From the NCBI GenBank assembly GCA_011037195.1, contig JAAEAF010003093.1:1-64000 (forward strand): 64,000 bases of DNA. The letters are read 5' to 3'. The notes under the pieces were generated by a model that saw nothing but the letters and a program-made list of their open reading frames with translations, was not told the origin of the DNA and did no database searches. Below are positions 12,389 to 23,419 of the stretch, piece after piece. This DNA comes from Triatoma infestans. Lineage: Eukaryota; Arthropoda; Insecta; Hemiptera; Reduviidae. Position 1 is the first letter of the stretch. Each line of letters opens with the position of its first letter. The translations under genes and the position numbers were made by a program.

Positions 12389-13227
12389 TGTGTGTATGTG
12401 AACAGCAGAGCTCAAAAACGAAAAACCGTAGAAAGCTAAAACTTGATATTCCGTTTAGGTATCACCATGCGATCTGACTGTGCGTTATCTGTCAAAATTC
12501 CTCAACCGGAAGTACCACTTTACTAGTTGTTTTTTTTACTTTTTTGCGTTTTTCTCAAAAATGGCTCCAACGATTTTCTTTAATCTTGGTACATCAACTA
12601 CACATACAAGGAGCTACAACTTTTGTTTGAAACATTTCTCTGGAAAAATTCATTTAAGGGCAGTTTGGGGGACAGGTGGGGTTAGGTTTTCCTCTAAAGT
12701 GCTATTTCAGTTTATTGCACAATTCGGTCATTTAAATAATGTTAATTAAATATGTTGTTGAAATTCCGAGTTTGAGGAAAATCGCATAACGGAAGTGCTT
12801 TTGTTTTAACACTTTACTAAATGATTTTTTCACTTTTTCGCGATTTTCTCAAAAATAGCTCGGACGATTTTCTTGAAACTTCACATATAAACTAAACATT
12901 CAAAGATCTACAACTTTTATATAAAACATTTCTCTGGAAAAATTCATTTAAGGGCACTTTAGGAGAGGGGGTAGGGTTACAGTTTCCTCTAAAGTGGCAT
13001 TATACTTGATTATACAACTCTATCATCCAAATGAAATTAATTAGAAATAAATAGATGGCCAAAATTCCGAGTTTGAAGGAAATCAGTAAACTGGAAGTGC
13101 GCTTTTACTGAAGTTTCTTTCAATTTTCGACAAATTTCATTAAATTTGGTGCACAAACTATAACCTTTGTGAATTATAATTTTGAGAACTGGAGCAAGAG
13201 AAAGTTGTGTGAGTGTTTCACACCAGA
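12230..13227 (-). mobile_element. Hairpin-ended repeat, tandem copy 1
   Basis: Read on the minus strand it begins TCTGGTGTGAAACACTCACA at 13227 and ends at 12230 with CTCTTACTAGGAGTAAGAG and AAAGT. Inside are two tandem blocks of about 290 bp, each with CACTTCCGGTT, CCACCCCTCC, GAGAAATGTTT, AATCGTCGGAGCCATTTTTG and AAATCGC. A CA-dinucleotide tract and AACGGATATTTCCGG follow. It is joined head to tail, through eight T, to copy 2. The 90-residue open frame at 12480-12749 has no known domain, and I treat it as chance. Confidence 0.85.
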
Positions 13228-13235
13228 TTTTTTTT

Positions 13236-14191
13236 ACTTTCTCTTTACTACTAGTAATAGGAAGTATTGTAATCGTGCTAAATTTTCGATATAGAGTTTT
13301 CAGCGGAAATATCTGTTTTGAGGTCTCCTGAGTCCAAAAAAGTGGTTTTTAGCAAATGGTCTGTGTGGGTGTGCGTGTGTGTGTGAACAGCATTGCTCAA
13401 AAACGAAAAACCATAAAAAGTTGAAACTTGATATTCCGTTTAGTTATCACCATGGGATCTGACGATGCGTTATCTGTCAAAATTCCTCAACCGGAAGTAC
13501 CACTTTACTAGTTGTTTTTTTTTACTTTTTTGCGATTTTCTCAAAAATGACTCCGACGATTTTCTTTAAACTTGGTATATCCACCACACATACAAAGAGC
13601 TACAACTTTCATTTGAAACATTTTTCCGGGAAAATTCATTTAAGGGCAGTTTTAGGGGAGGGGTGGGGTTAGGTTTTCATCTTAACTACTATTTCAGTTT
13701 ATTAGACAATTCTGCCTTCTTATTGATGTTAATCAGAATTAAACATGTTGAAATTCCGAGTTGGAAAAAAATCGGATAACCGAAGTGCGTTTGTTTCAAC
13801 ACTTTACTAAATGATTTTTTCACTTTTTCGCGAATTTCTCAAAAATGGCCCCGACAATTTTTTTGAAACTTCATGCAAAGATTTAAAACATCTCTCTGGG
13901 AAAATTCATTTTTGGGGGCACTTTTAGGGAAGAGTTGGGGTTACAGCTTCCACTAAAGTGGTATCATAGTTGATCATACAATTCTATCATCCAAACAAAA
14001 TGAATTAGAAATAAGTAGATGGCCGATATTCCAAGTTTTAAGAAAATTAGTAAACCGGAAGTGCTTTTACTGAACAGTTTTTTTCAGTTTTCAACGAATT
14101 TCGTTATATTTGGTACACAAACTATAAAATTTGTCAATTATAATTTTGAGATCAGGAGTAAGAGAAAGTTGTGTGAGTGTTTCACACCAGA
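13236..14191 (-). mobile_element. Hairpin-ended repeat, tandem copy 2
   Basis: It has the same layout as copy 1, in the same orientation, separated from it only by TTTTTTTT. A further loose end (GTGAGTGTTTCACACTAGA, 14274-14292) follows, as if a third unit were lost. Two units in tandem with no flanking sequence between them are unlike cut-and-paste insertion. Confidence 0.85.
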
Positions 14192-14299
14192 ATTTTTTAT
14201 GGCCACCCAATTGTGAACGTTGCAATTTTAAAGAAAATTTGTTAAATAAATTGTATTAATTGGTGTGAGTGTGAGTGTTTCACACTAGATTTTTATATA

Positions 14300-15820
14300 A
14301 TTTAGAAATTTGTTGCTACGACAGTATTAACTTAGTATTGACTTAGCTGGAGATCTCCTAATAAAGGAAACTCATTCTTTCTTGCGCCGTGCGTTCGAAG
14401 AGAATATAATGCCAAGTTGCCAGGGAGTGGAGTCACAATTGCAAAGTGAGTCCGGAATTATAATGAAGAGATGTAGGTACAGTATTGCTTCTACTGTTTG
14501 GATGGTGCCGGCTCAAATCTCTTTACTCAAAATAACAGCTCTTTCATTCTATGCTTCTCCAGTGTGTCTTTGTGTTTCTGTTTGATTCTTTCCCCCAATT
14601 TCCATTTCGATAGAATTTATTCACTAAATGATGGGCATAATTTCTTTTTTTAGAAGTAACTATATTACGATTGCTAGATGTTTAGTCGTATGTCTGTCGG
14701 TTGAATTTGTTTCTCTTACATGAGCGCCCGCTATATCCGGTTATTGCTAATTCATCCTTTCCTGCTAACTTCACTGATTTCTTTCTTTTCTTTATGCCCA
14801 CTCACTCACTTCCTTATTATACTTCTTTCCAGCTTATTTCCAGGAATATTTACATCATCTTTTCTAAACGAATGAGTTAGTCCCTCTTCCTTGAGCCCTA
14901 CAATCTGATAGTCCACTTATGCTGTTGAGTTTGTATGAGTCACTTGTTTTCTGCAAATTACTGCTTATTCTGTTGGTGATATTTATTGGAACCTGTCATT
15001 AGCACCTGGTTCTGTTTACTAAGCCTCACCGCTGCACCTTAATTCCTCCAAATTATTATATGCTTCTTCTTCTTCTTCTTCTTCTTCTTCTGGCTAAACT
15101 CAGCTATACTACACATCTCCTAATACGTAAACCACTGGTATGGTAAATCACTCAGCTGAAAATTTAGCTTTCCTCAGATTCTACTATTATGCATCTCCAC
15201 TTCAATAGGTGAGTCAGAACATTTATAGTTGCATTCTTTGTTTATTCTTATTTATTATTTATCATTTATTTTGAATTTGCTCCTGCATTCATTATTTTTG
15301 CGTCTATCACATCATCCTGTCGCTATCATCACATCTTCCGGATATGCTTCTGTGAGCAAACATTTTGGTCCTCCGGGCCGGATATGAACCAGCAACCTAT
15401 GGATATGTTCCCGCCCGACTAGTGAACATGCGAAGTCAGCATCTTTTGTCTGCAATCACTGATGTCGTGATAGCGGAGTCCTTTCTTCGTTGAAAAAGCC
15501 ATTTAATGCCGCTCGCAGAAGCTAAACTAGAAGTATCATAAGGGTAAGCTTACCCTTTAAAGTGTCATTTTAATATTTTGGACGATGGTAATATCCAAAT
15601 AATATTTTAAAAAAAAATTAAATGTCTTGCAATATTGCAGTATTTGAAGAGAATGTTGCAATTGGAAGATGAAAACTACAATAAGAGAAAGCTTTATCAA
15701 TTTTTCACATGAGATTTTTAATTTCTCATGGTTTTACAGCATGAACATTTCCGTTTAGGAGTTGGAGTTTACAGTTCAGATCATGTGAATTATAATGGGA
15801 CTGAAATCACTTCCCACACC
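14300..15820. other. Unannotated intergenic DNA with a (CTT)n tract
   Basis: A CTT microsatellite lies at about 15062-15091. Around 15330-15410 the minus strand shows GGTTCATATCC, a box B-like string, without a convincing box A. No gene was seen. Confidence 0.4.
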
Positions 15821-15824
15821 ATGT

Positions 15825-16110
15825 TCACTGCAATTCTTCCTCAAGCTTTTGGATCAAGCGAGGAGCGCGTCTAGAAACTGGTAGGAGAAGTTCAAGAGAA
15901 GGGGTTAGTTCAGCCGCTGTATATAAGAGGCTGTAATTCCTAAAGAAGAGTTCATTATTTGAATCATCGTCAAACCGACAACATACAACATACTTTCTCT
16001 CTGCCAATCAGTCTGTCACTCTGTACACACGCTAATAATATCACATTGTAAAGTCTTTGCAGTGTTTGTTATTTTGCACTTAATATAATATAAAGTGTTC
16101 AGCAAGTCCA
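15825..16110 (+). repeat. LTR-like dispersed repeat, copy 4
   Basis: CTGTATATAAGAGG is followed by CAATCAGTCTGTCACTCTGT, TGTAAAGTCTTTGCAGTG and AAGTGTTCAGCA. With copy 1 it gives the clearest order of the shared motifs. Ends not defined. Confidence 0.45.
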
Positions 16111-16119
16111 AAATTACTT

Positions 16120-17019
16120 AACCAAAGTAATTCTCTTTCGACCAAACCAACCCATCCCAACCATATTCCACTACACATTATTTCATTTCACATTAATTAA
16201 ATATGTAAACTTAATTGCCCATTAGCTGACACACTGAATTATAACATATCAATAATTAACACTGTTTGCTTCATATTTTCATTTTATAAACGGTCTTTCT
16301 AACTCTAAAAAGAAAAAAAAAAAACCTTATTAGAAATGAGAAGATATTTATCTTATTATGAAATATGTCGGTAGTTACCTACTAGAAACATAACTTGTTT
16401 AAAAAAAAAAAACAAAAAAACTTGTAGAATATTCTTTAATCTTTATGGACAAACATTTTTTTTTAGAAAATTATAAAAAAAAAGTTTGATTTTAAAAATG
16501 TAAATAAATAATTAATTAAATCACATTATTAACTGGAAACTGAAACTATTTCAATTTGGGGAATTAAATGGTGGCTATCTAAGGAACTTACTTAACCGAA
16601 AATGGTTTATAGAAACCCTTTTTAGCCGTAACGAACAGAATAATTAAATTAGGCCCTTAGATTACGTGTCAAAAATAGTGAAATTCTTAGAAGTCTTTAA
16701 AGCAGTTTAGACAATATATTGCGTCTGCTAAATAATTATTATTATAATTAACTAATATATTTTACAGATACTCGTATACTTTAAGTATGTCACGTAAATT
16801 TTGTTAATATTAGTGGATGCCTACTTATTAATAAAACGTAATGTAAAATTTCCATCAAATTTGGAATAATTGTTTAACAATTCTGGATGAAAATGTTTAT
16901 TATCCGGGCGCTACTTGATAAAGTTGGACACAGAAAGGAAACTGTAAAATCTTCACGGGTGTGCGTGGGGGGGGGGAGCGGAAGGATGGAGAGGAATGAT
17001 TGCAAAAGTTACAAAAAGG
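16120..17019. other. Unannotated AT-rich stretch
   Basis: No gene or repeat was recognised. A G-rich tract (GGGGGGGGG) lies near 16967-16976. Confidence 0.4.
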
Positions 17020-17035
17020 AAATTGTTTCAGATTA

Positions 17036-17215
17036 TTTCAGGCGGGCTTAACGTCCAACTACCAAATTAGGTGTCGTAGACGGGGGCGGAAGCATCTACT
17101 TTACTGTTAACATTTTTTAAACAAATATAAAATTTAGCAGTTATACACTGGACTCGAACTGAGGTCCTCCCACTTACAAGTCCATGCTCATAACCACTAC
17201 ACCAACACCCGCCCC
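17036..17215 (-). repeat. tRNA-derived SINE (family 2), complete, with target duplication
   Basis: On the minus strand: GGTGTAGTGGTTATGAGCAT (box A region), CAGTTCGAGTCCAG (box B), an AT-rich body, then CACCTAATTTGGTAGTTGGA and CGTTAAGCCCGCC. It is flanked by a perfect 16-bp direct repeat, AAATTGTTTCAGATTA, at 17020-17035 and 17216-17231. Only a short A-rich 3' end is present. This copy defines the family split by Tc1 at 62202-63911. Confidence 0.92.
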
Positions 17216-17658
17216 AAATTGTTTCAGATTAGAGCGTGTAATTTTTATTGTTTTTTTTTTTTTTTTTTTTTATAACTTAGCTATATGAATAAACATATTC
17301 ATAGTTTATTCATATTATTGTTATTAGTTTTTTAAGTAATTTATTTGATAAGAGAATAAATTGTCACTTTTTAAACAAAACTCGAGTTCAGGTGACAAAG
17401 CAGATTTGGCAATTGATCGAGGAGTGTAGCAATAGGATTTTAGTGTTAAATATTATATTTTTTCTACAACAATTATAACTGTATATAAAAGTATATATTG
17501 TTGTTTTTTCAGATATTAAAAAGAATATTAGCTACGGCGTTTGTAGAAAAAAGTGGCAAGAAAAATATATAAGTAACGATAAAGACAGGTTTTATTAGTC
17601 AGTGAACAATAACTTGAAGAGAAAGAACATGGTTTATGGACCTAAATATAAAAAAAAA

Positions 17659-18676
17659 TCTGGTGTGAAACACTCACACAACTTTCTCTTACTCCAGTTC
17701 TCAAAATTATAATTGACAAATTTCATAGTTTTTGTACCAAATTTGAATGAAATTCGTCGAAAACTGAAAAAACTGTTCAGTAAAAGCGCACTTCCGGTTT
17801 ACTAATTTTCTTGAAACTGAATTTCAGCCATCTATTTATTTCTAATTAATTATGTTTGGATGATAGAATTGTATAATCAACTATGATAGCACTTTAGAGA
17901 AAAACATAACCCCACCCCTCCCCTAAAAGTACCCTTAAAAGAATTTTCCCAAAGAAATGTTTTAAATAAAAGATGTAGATCTTTGCATGTTTAATTTATA
18001 TATGAAGTTTCAAAAAAATCGTCGAAGCCATTTTTGAGAAAATTGCGAAAAAGAGAATAAATCATTTAATAAAGTGGTAAAGTAAACGCACTTCCGGTTA
18101 TCCAATTTTTTTCAAACTCGGAATTTCAACACATATTTAATTCTAATTAACATTATTTAGATGACAGAATTGTCTAATAAACTGAAATAGCACTTTACAT
18201 GGAAACCTAACTCCACCCCTCCCCCAAAAGTGCCCTTCATTGCATTTTTCCGGAGAAATGTTTCAAATAAAAGTTGTAGCTCTTTAAATATGTGGTTGAT
18301 ATTTCAAGTTTAAAGAAAATCGTCGGAGCCATTTTTCAGAAAATCGCAAAAAAGTAAAAAATCCAACTAGTAAAGTGGTACTTCCGGTTGAGGAATTTTG
18401 ACAGGTAACGTAGTGTCAGATCCCATGGTGATACCTAAACGGAATATCAAGTTTCAACTTTCTACGGTTTTTCGTTTTGAGCTATGCTGTTCACATACAT
18501 ACATACACACACACACACACGGACACACACGGACACACGGACACACACACAGACCATTTGCTAAAAACCACTTTTTTGGGCTCAGGGGACCTCAAAACGG
18601 ATATTTCCGGTTATAACTTGATATCGAAAATTTGACACGATTACAATACTTCCTCTTACTAGGAGTAAGAGAAAGT
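17659..18676 (+). mobile_element. Hairpin-ended repeat, reference copy (1018 bp)
   Basis: It starts with TCTGGTGTGAAACACTCACA, in which GTGTGA and TCACAC can pair. It ends with CTCTTACTAGGAGTAAGAG (an 8-bp stem hairpin) and AAAGT. Just inside both ends is the inverted 15-mer ACTTTCTCTTACTCC. CACTTCCGGTT occurs at about 17794 and 18087, and ACTTCCGGTT at 18381, marking two tandem units of about 290 bp. A CA tract lies at 18497-18550. The element is preceded by an A run and followed by AAAAA. No protein-coding capacity was seen. Confidence 0.88.
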
Positions 18677-18679
18677 AAA

Positions 18680-19040
18680 AAGTGGTAAGGACGATAAGTA
18701 GATCAAGAGAAAGTCATGTCATGCCACTAGTAAATTCTACATGCATAAATTAGGACTGCACCTGTCACCATTTTGTGAATCGTGACACGAAAGTGAAGAT
18801 TTCGGACACAACTTGATGATTGATCTAGCTAAATATTCTTAAGAAATTAAAGTTTTTTTCAACAATTTATCAAAATATTTAGAATCCCCTTATTACTATG
18901 AAAATATATATTTTCCGAAAGTTTTGATTTCCTAAAAGAACTAGTAATATTATTCTGTCAGTTTATTTTGTTTTTTTAAATATGAGAGCAGTTAGTTTAT
19001 TTTTAATATCCAATAACATTTGGAATAGGTAACTAGTTGT
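18680..19040. other. Unannotated AT-rich stretch
   Basis: No feature recognised. Confidence 0.4.
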
Positions 19041-19105
19041 ATAATATTTTAGGTTTCCGCGACCATTTTATGGAAAATATTTGAGTTTTCGGATTGTTTG
19101 CTAGA

Positions 19106-19147
19106 AACCGACGTTTCGCCCATATTGCAATGAGCTTCTTCAGGGTT
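19106..19147 (-). ncRNA. Type I hammerhead ribozyme motif, core intact
   Basis: On the minus strand: stem I AACC, CTGAAGA, stem II GCTCAT/ATGGGC with one G-U pair around TGCAAT, GAAA, then CGTC, and stem I partner GGTT. Stem III is only the self-complementary ACGT with no loop, the form known from Penelope-like element ribozymes that act as dimers. Predicted cleavage is after the C at 19110. Surrounding sequence is not similar to the other hammerhead loci, so this is a separate family. Confidence 0.7.
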
Positions 19148-19420
19148 GTTGACACCTTGAGAGCTAGTGGAACAGAGAAGGGACCCCTTCTAATGTAAAA
19201 GAAATGTAAGTGGAAGTAACCGTATCGGTCCTGCACGAGAGAATGCCACAAGCTCTTCTCCACTGTGCAAATACAAGAGAAAATACATTTAGAATCGCAA
19301 CACATCATTTACTCACAGATTTCAAGATGTCGACTGATAAAGTTAAAAGATCGGGCTCGAGAAAATTTGGACTCCCCGGCAAACTTGAGCGATTGATAAA
19401 TTCAACCATATAATACAGAT

Positions 19421-19658
19421 ATTAGATTAGATTATTATAGGGGATTATTGCACTGCGATCTGAAAGATCTACTGTGCCTCCCGGAGCCTCCTCAGTGCAC
19501 TGCCGGCCTCTGAGCAGCGTTCTCTAGCTACAGACAACGCTGCCCTTCACCGGACAGTGAGCTGTAGAAGCTCCTAGGAAGAGAAACCTAAAGAAAGCAT
19601 GCTGGATTCGAACCCGGGACCTCCGCGGTGCCACTGATCTAATCACTTCCTTCTCCCT
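19421..19658 (-). repeat. tRNA-derived SINE (family 1), LINE-tail subtype
   Basis: The head (GGTCCCGGGTTCGAATCCAG) and central domain match the other family 1 copies. After GGCTCCGGGA, however, the tail changes to GGCACAGTAGATC, TTTCAGATCGCAGTGCA and (AATCT)n. The tail resembles the 3' end of the RNase H LINE at 1110-2232. The (AATCT)n end resembles that of the LINE at 52405-53155. Part of box A is deleted. Confidence 0.85.
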
Positions 19659-19659
19659 T

Positions 19660-20200
19660 GGCTTATGCCAATTAACTAGAGACGGAGACCCTAGTTTCTG
19701 TACTGTATTTGTCCTTGTGTGTAAAGGATAGAGTGTATGTACTTTAAGTGTATTGTATACTGAGCTGTGGTAGCCCGTGGGGTCGTTACTCCCCAAGTAA
19801 CTGCATTCAACTATAATGCAGTCGACTGCACCCAAGTATTGCGCGCTAACTATATAATGTAATCACAAGTATTCAGTAAATTTTGTTTGACTTCCACTAA
19901 ACAGGCCGAGGCGAAGTAAAGCGCTATTAATTGTCTAATTCGGTCTCGAGTAAATAATAAGAGATTCGGAGCTGCACAGATCATTCCAGCTTTTCGCTGA
20001 TGTCGATATCTTAGAACATTTTGTAGTGAAGCCCAAAAAAATTTCAGCATGAAATGTGATTTAAAAATCGTTGAATAAAGAGATTTAATATTCGTTGAAA
20101 AAAATAATTCCTCCAATCAGAGAGTATAATTTTGTAAGGGTATACAGTTTTGTTTATCTAGTTCACTAAGTAGACTCAATTAATAACATCAGAAATGAAA
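19660..20200. other. Unannotated stretch
   Basis: No feature recognised. Open frames here are short and show no domain. Confidence 0.35.
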
Positions 20201-20214
20201 TCAGCCTCCTTATA

Positions 20215-20700
20215 CTGACGTCAATAGGTTATTTATCAAGCTTATGAAACAATTATTTAGATTGAGGTTCAGGATTAGAAATGCAAAAGTTGAGCTTTTA
20301 GAAGAATTAGTTGTTTTTTTTCTCACATATGGAACAGAAACCAGATCAATAGGCAAATTAAATAAACAGCCACTTTTGAAAGAAAGATTCTACAAAATAT
20401 TTTTAGTCCTATTAGAAGAAGCGGTGAATGTGGATTTGGCAAGATAAACAGCCTTATGAACTCTTTGATGATAAAAGCGTTTTTAAATATGAGAAGTTAT
20501 AATGCTCACTTTGGTTGGATCATATTCAGAGATTAGGGAAAGAGATACCCAAGAAATTGTTCTAAAGAAAGCTGGGGCGTTATGAAAATGAAAATTGATT
20601 TTCCTGACGGTAAAATACACCGAGCGATGTAAGTACAACAGTGGACTGGTGGATTGGCTTTTTGGGGAAAGAATTAATGCGAGGGCCAAGGAAATGATGG
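20215..20700 (+). pseudogene. Possible LINE C-terminal relic
   Basis: A short open frame (20244-20447) holds FFLTYGTETRSI, similar in spacing to the LIYGSETWT block at the C-terminus of RTE-like LINEs, followed by KERFYKIF. A downstream shifted frame gives MRSYNAHFGWIIFRD. Too diverged for a firm call. Confidence 0.3.
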
Positions 20701-20704
20701 AGAA

Positions 20705-22600
20705 GTATCTGAGATAATTGTTGGAATTAACCTTTATTTTACATTAAAATGACTGGTTAATTTAAGATAAAGGTATTTTTTTGGTTTGAAATAAAGATAT
20801 ATATTTTCAGTGATAAAAATAAAATTATTTATCAATAGTTTTAATTGCAAAGAAAGCCACTATAAAAGATTAGTTTGAATGGAGAATTATTTACAGAAAC
20901 ACACAATAAATTGATGAGATAGCTTAACCTTAAAAGAAGAATAGTTTGATTACACCCAGTAAATCACGACTGATGCATTTTTTTTTTTTTTATGAAAAAG
21001 ATGTATTTTAAATAAATCCTCAGATTTTCTTCATTGGATTGATGGTATAAACTAGGTATTATTTTTCATTTACTCAAACATATTTACTTGTAATATGAAG
21101 AAAGTTACACCAACTGTTTAAATTTTAATCAAAAATATAGCTAACATTCTAGGATAAATAAAAAACCCCATTTGCAACATCATGATTTTGTCTTTTTATT
21201 AATGTGGTCGATATAATAATAATTCCATAAATGTTAATTAACATAGAAAAAAAAAAATGAAAAGCACTATAATAGTCTCAATCAATTGGGCATGGAAATT
21301 TTGTGAATGACATCAAAAAAAATCTGGTCTGCAATATTCCTTCTACAATTCTTACACATTTCTTCAAACATGTAATATATTAGTTACATGTATAATTAGT
21401 TTCTTAATATTAAATGTTGGAAGCCATATATTATACAGAATATAGAATACTGAAGAGGAAAAGAAGGTAGACATGTCTTGAGACTGTATTGTAGATCGCT
21501 AGGTAGCGCCTACATCAATTACTGAACTGGCAGTCTACAAAGAAGTCTAAAGTTTCTCCTAGAAACAATTCTCCTATAAACTTTGTAAAATCAATTTTCC
21601 TTGAAAAGTGTTTTAAATGTTGTGTGTTATAATGTATAATGTGCAATTCTTTGGAGCCAGATATTAAAATTAATAATTATTTATATTTTGTAAAAAAAAA
21701 TCACATCACGACTTAGATTTTTATTTTTTATTTATTATTTGTTTTCTAAAATCTTCTTTTTTTTTTATTTATATTAAGATGGGATTTTTATTTTTTAGTC
21801 AAACTATCAAAAAATCATAATATAAATAAATTAAATAAAAGTAAATTAAATTAATTAATTTAAATTAAAAGTTTTTTAATTGAATTTACAATATCAAATT
21901 CCCATTTTTTCCATAGGGGAAAAAATTAAACAACATCCTTTCGGTTCACTAAAAATTAAATACCTATTATTGAAAAATACATAATAAATTAATTAACTAA
22001 AATAAACTTAAGAAGAATTTAATTTCAAAACAATAACCTGCTCTAAATGTGCACAGGATAGTCTGTAACGGAGGTCATTCAGTTTGAATTCATTTACTGT
22101 TTGTTTACAATCGCGTATTAGCAAAAGTCCATTATATTACCACATACCGATTATCAGGCACGATTTTTATTTTTTGAGAGGAGAAATAATAAAACTCACA
22201 AGATAACTCTCATTTCTGGGCAAAAAACCCAAATCCCTCAAACAATAAAAAATTAATTTTCGTCGAAATAAGAATAAATTTTAACGATTCATTTTTACGT
22301 TTACATGAAAATCATATAGAATTTATAAAAATATCGATTAAAAATAAGCCTCATTTATCAACTCATAAAGTTTCATTAAGTTAACTTAAAATTAGTGAGG
22401 AAATTAAAATGAGCTTACTAACGTGAATTAATTTTTAGTTTTAAAAATAATTCTTACATTCAATCCCTGGTTGGAGCAGTTTCCAAGAAAATCCTGAAAA
22501 ATCTGTTCAGTAAACGAATTGTTATGAAATCAAACACTTGGTGAAAAAATTCGCCATACAATGTTTTAATTTGTTGGACTCAATGTTGTAAAATTAGCCG
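20705..22600. other. AT-rich unannotated DNA
   Basis: About 1.9 kb, very AT-rich, with A and T runs. A loose TCTGG end preceded by an A run occurs at 21316-21336. No gene or structured repeat was recognised. Confidence 0.4.
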
Positions 22601-23340
22601 CTGAAAGCGCTACCATCGTGCCACTTAGCACACTTTAACTCCGCATTACCACTCTTTATCACGCCCACATTAATGTATTGGCAAATTAACTTCAACTAAG
22701 TATAAATCCCACAATGTGGTAGAAGAAACAGAGATAACAAGCTGGAAATCTAAGGACTTTAACAAGTCGCCAGTTAAATTTGAAAGAGTTAAGAAGTTTA
22801 CCACATTTGAAGAAGTTTAAAAAAGCTGCCAAGAACGAAACAATCAGTCAAGCCTGCAAGAGCTTACTGTGATTCTCAACAAGTGTTTCATCTGCTTGTA
22901 ACAAGCAATCATCAGTCTCAACTCAGTCTCTACCAGAGACGCTTCGCCAAGACTAGCCACCTAAGCTATTCTTTCTATTTGAATAAGCAAAACTTCTTCT
23001 GACTCACTCTTGAGGTGGCTCGCGTGGGCCAACGCTATCAATTCTATATCGCCGCCAAAATCATCACTCTTTACATACTGCTCTCCATACTGAGTTCATA
23101 AATATAAATTGTGTCAGTTAAAGTACAGTCATCATTTCCAATCACCAACCACCTGTTCACTGAACATAGCATTTACAGTTAACTGATTTTCTTCACATCT
23201 GGAATTGCAGCAGTACATTTAATGCCTCCATTCAATGCCGCTACAAGCTTCAATTGCGACAGAGAGCGGTCCTATACTCTCAGTTGTTATACCTGATAAG
23301 CCTTTTATAGCAAGCCTCTTAAACGTTGGTATACATAACA
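22601..23340. other. GC-richer unidentified block
   Basis: This 740-bp block is less AT-rich than its surroundings and ends near a fragment of the hairpin-ended repeat (GAAAGAGAAAGTAGTGTGAG at 23380). It contains AAGTATAAATCCCAC, a TATA-like string. All six frames have stops. It could be a decayed LTR or leader region, but nothing identifies it. Confidence 0.3.
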
Positions 23341-23419
23341 ATTTTAAAGAAAATGGTTTCTGTTATATTGTATTATTACAGAAAGAGAAAGTAGTGTGAG
23401 GGGTTCAGATTTTTTTTTA

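Noticed and set aside
12480..12749. Open frame starting MRYLSKFL, with a similar one at 35891-36127
   Set aside because: Similarity follows from both lying in copies of the same non-coding repeat. The frame is not kept in the other copies.
15335..15415. tRNA-like text with GGTTCATATCC on the minus strand
   Set aside because: Box A is not convincing and no second copy exists in the window, so I did not call a SINE or tRNA.
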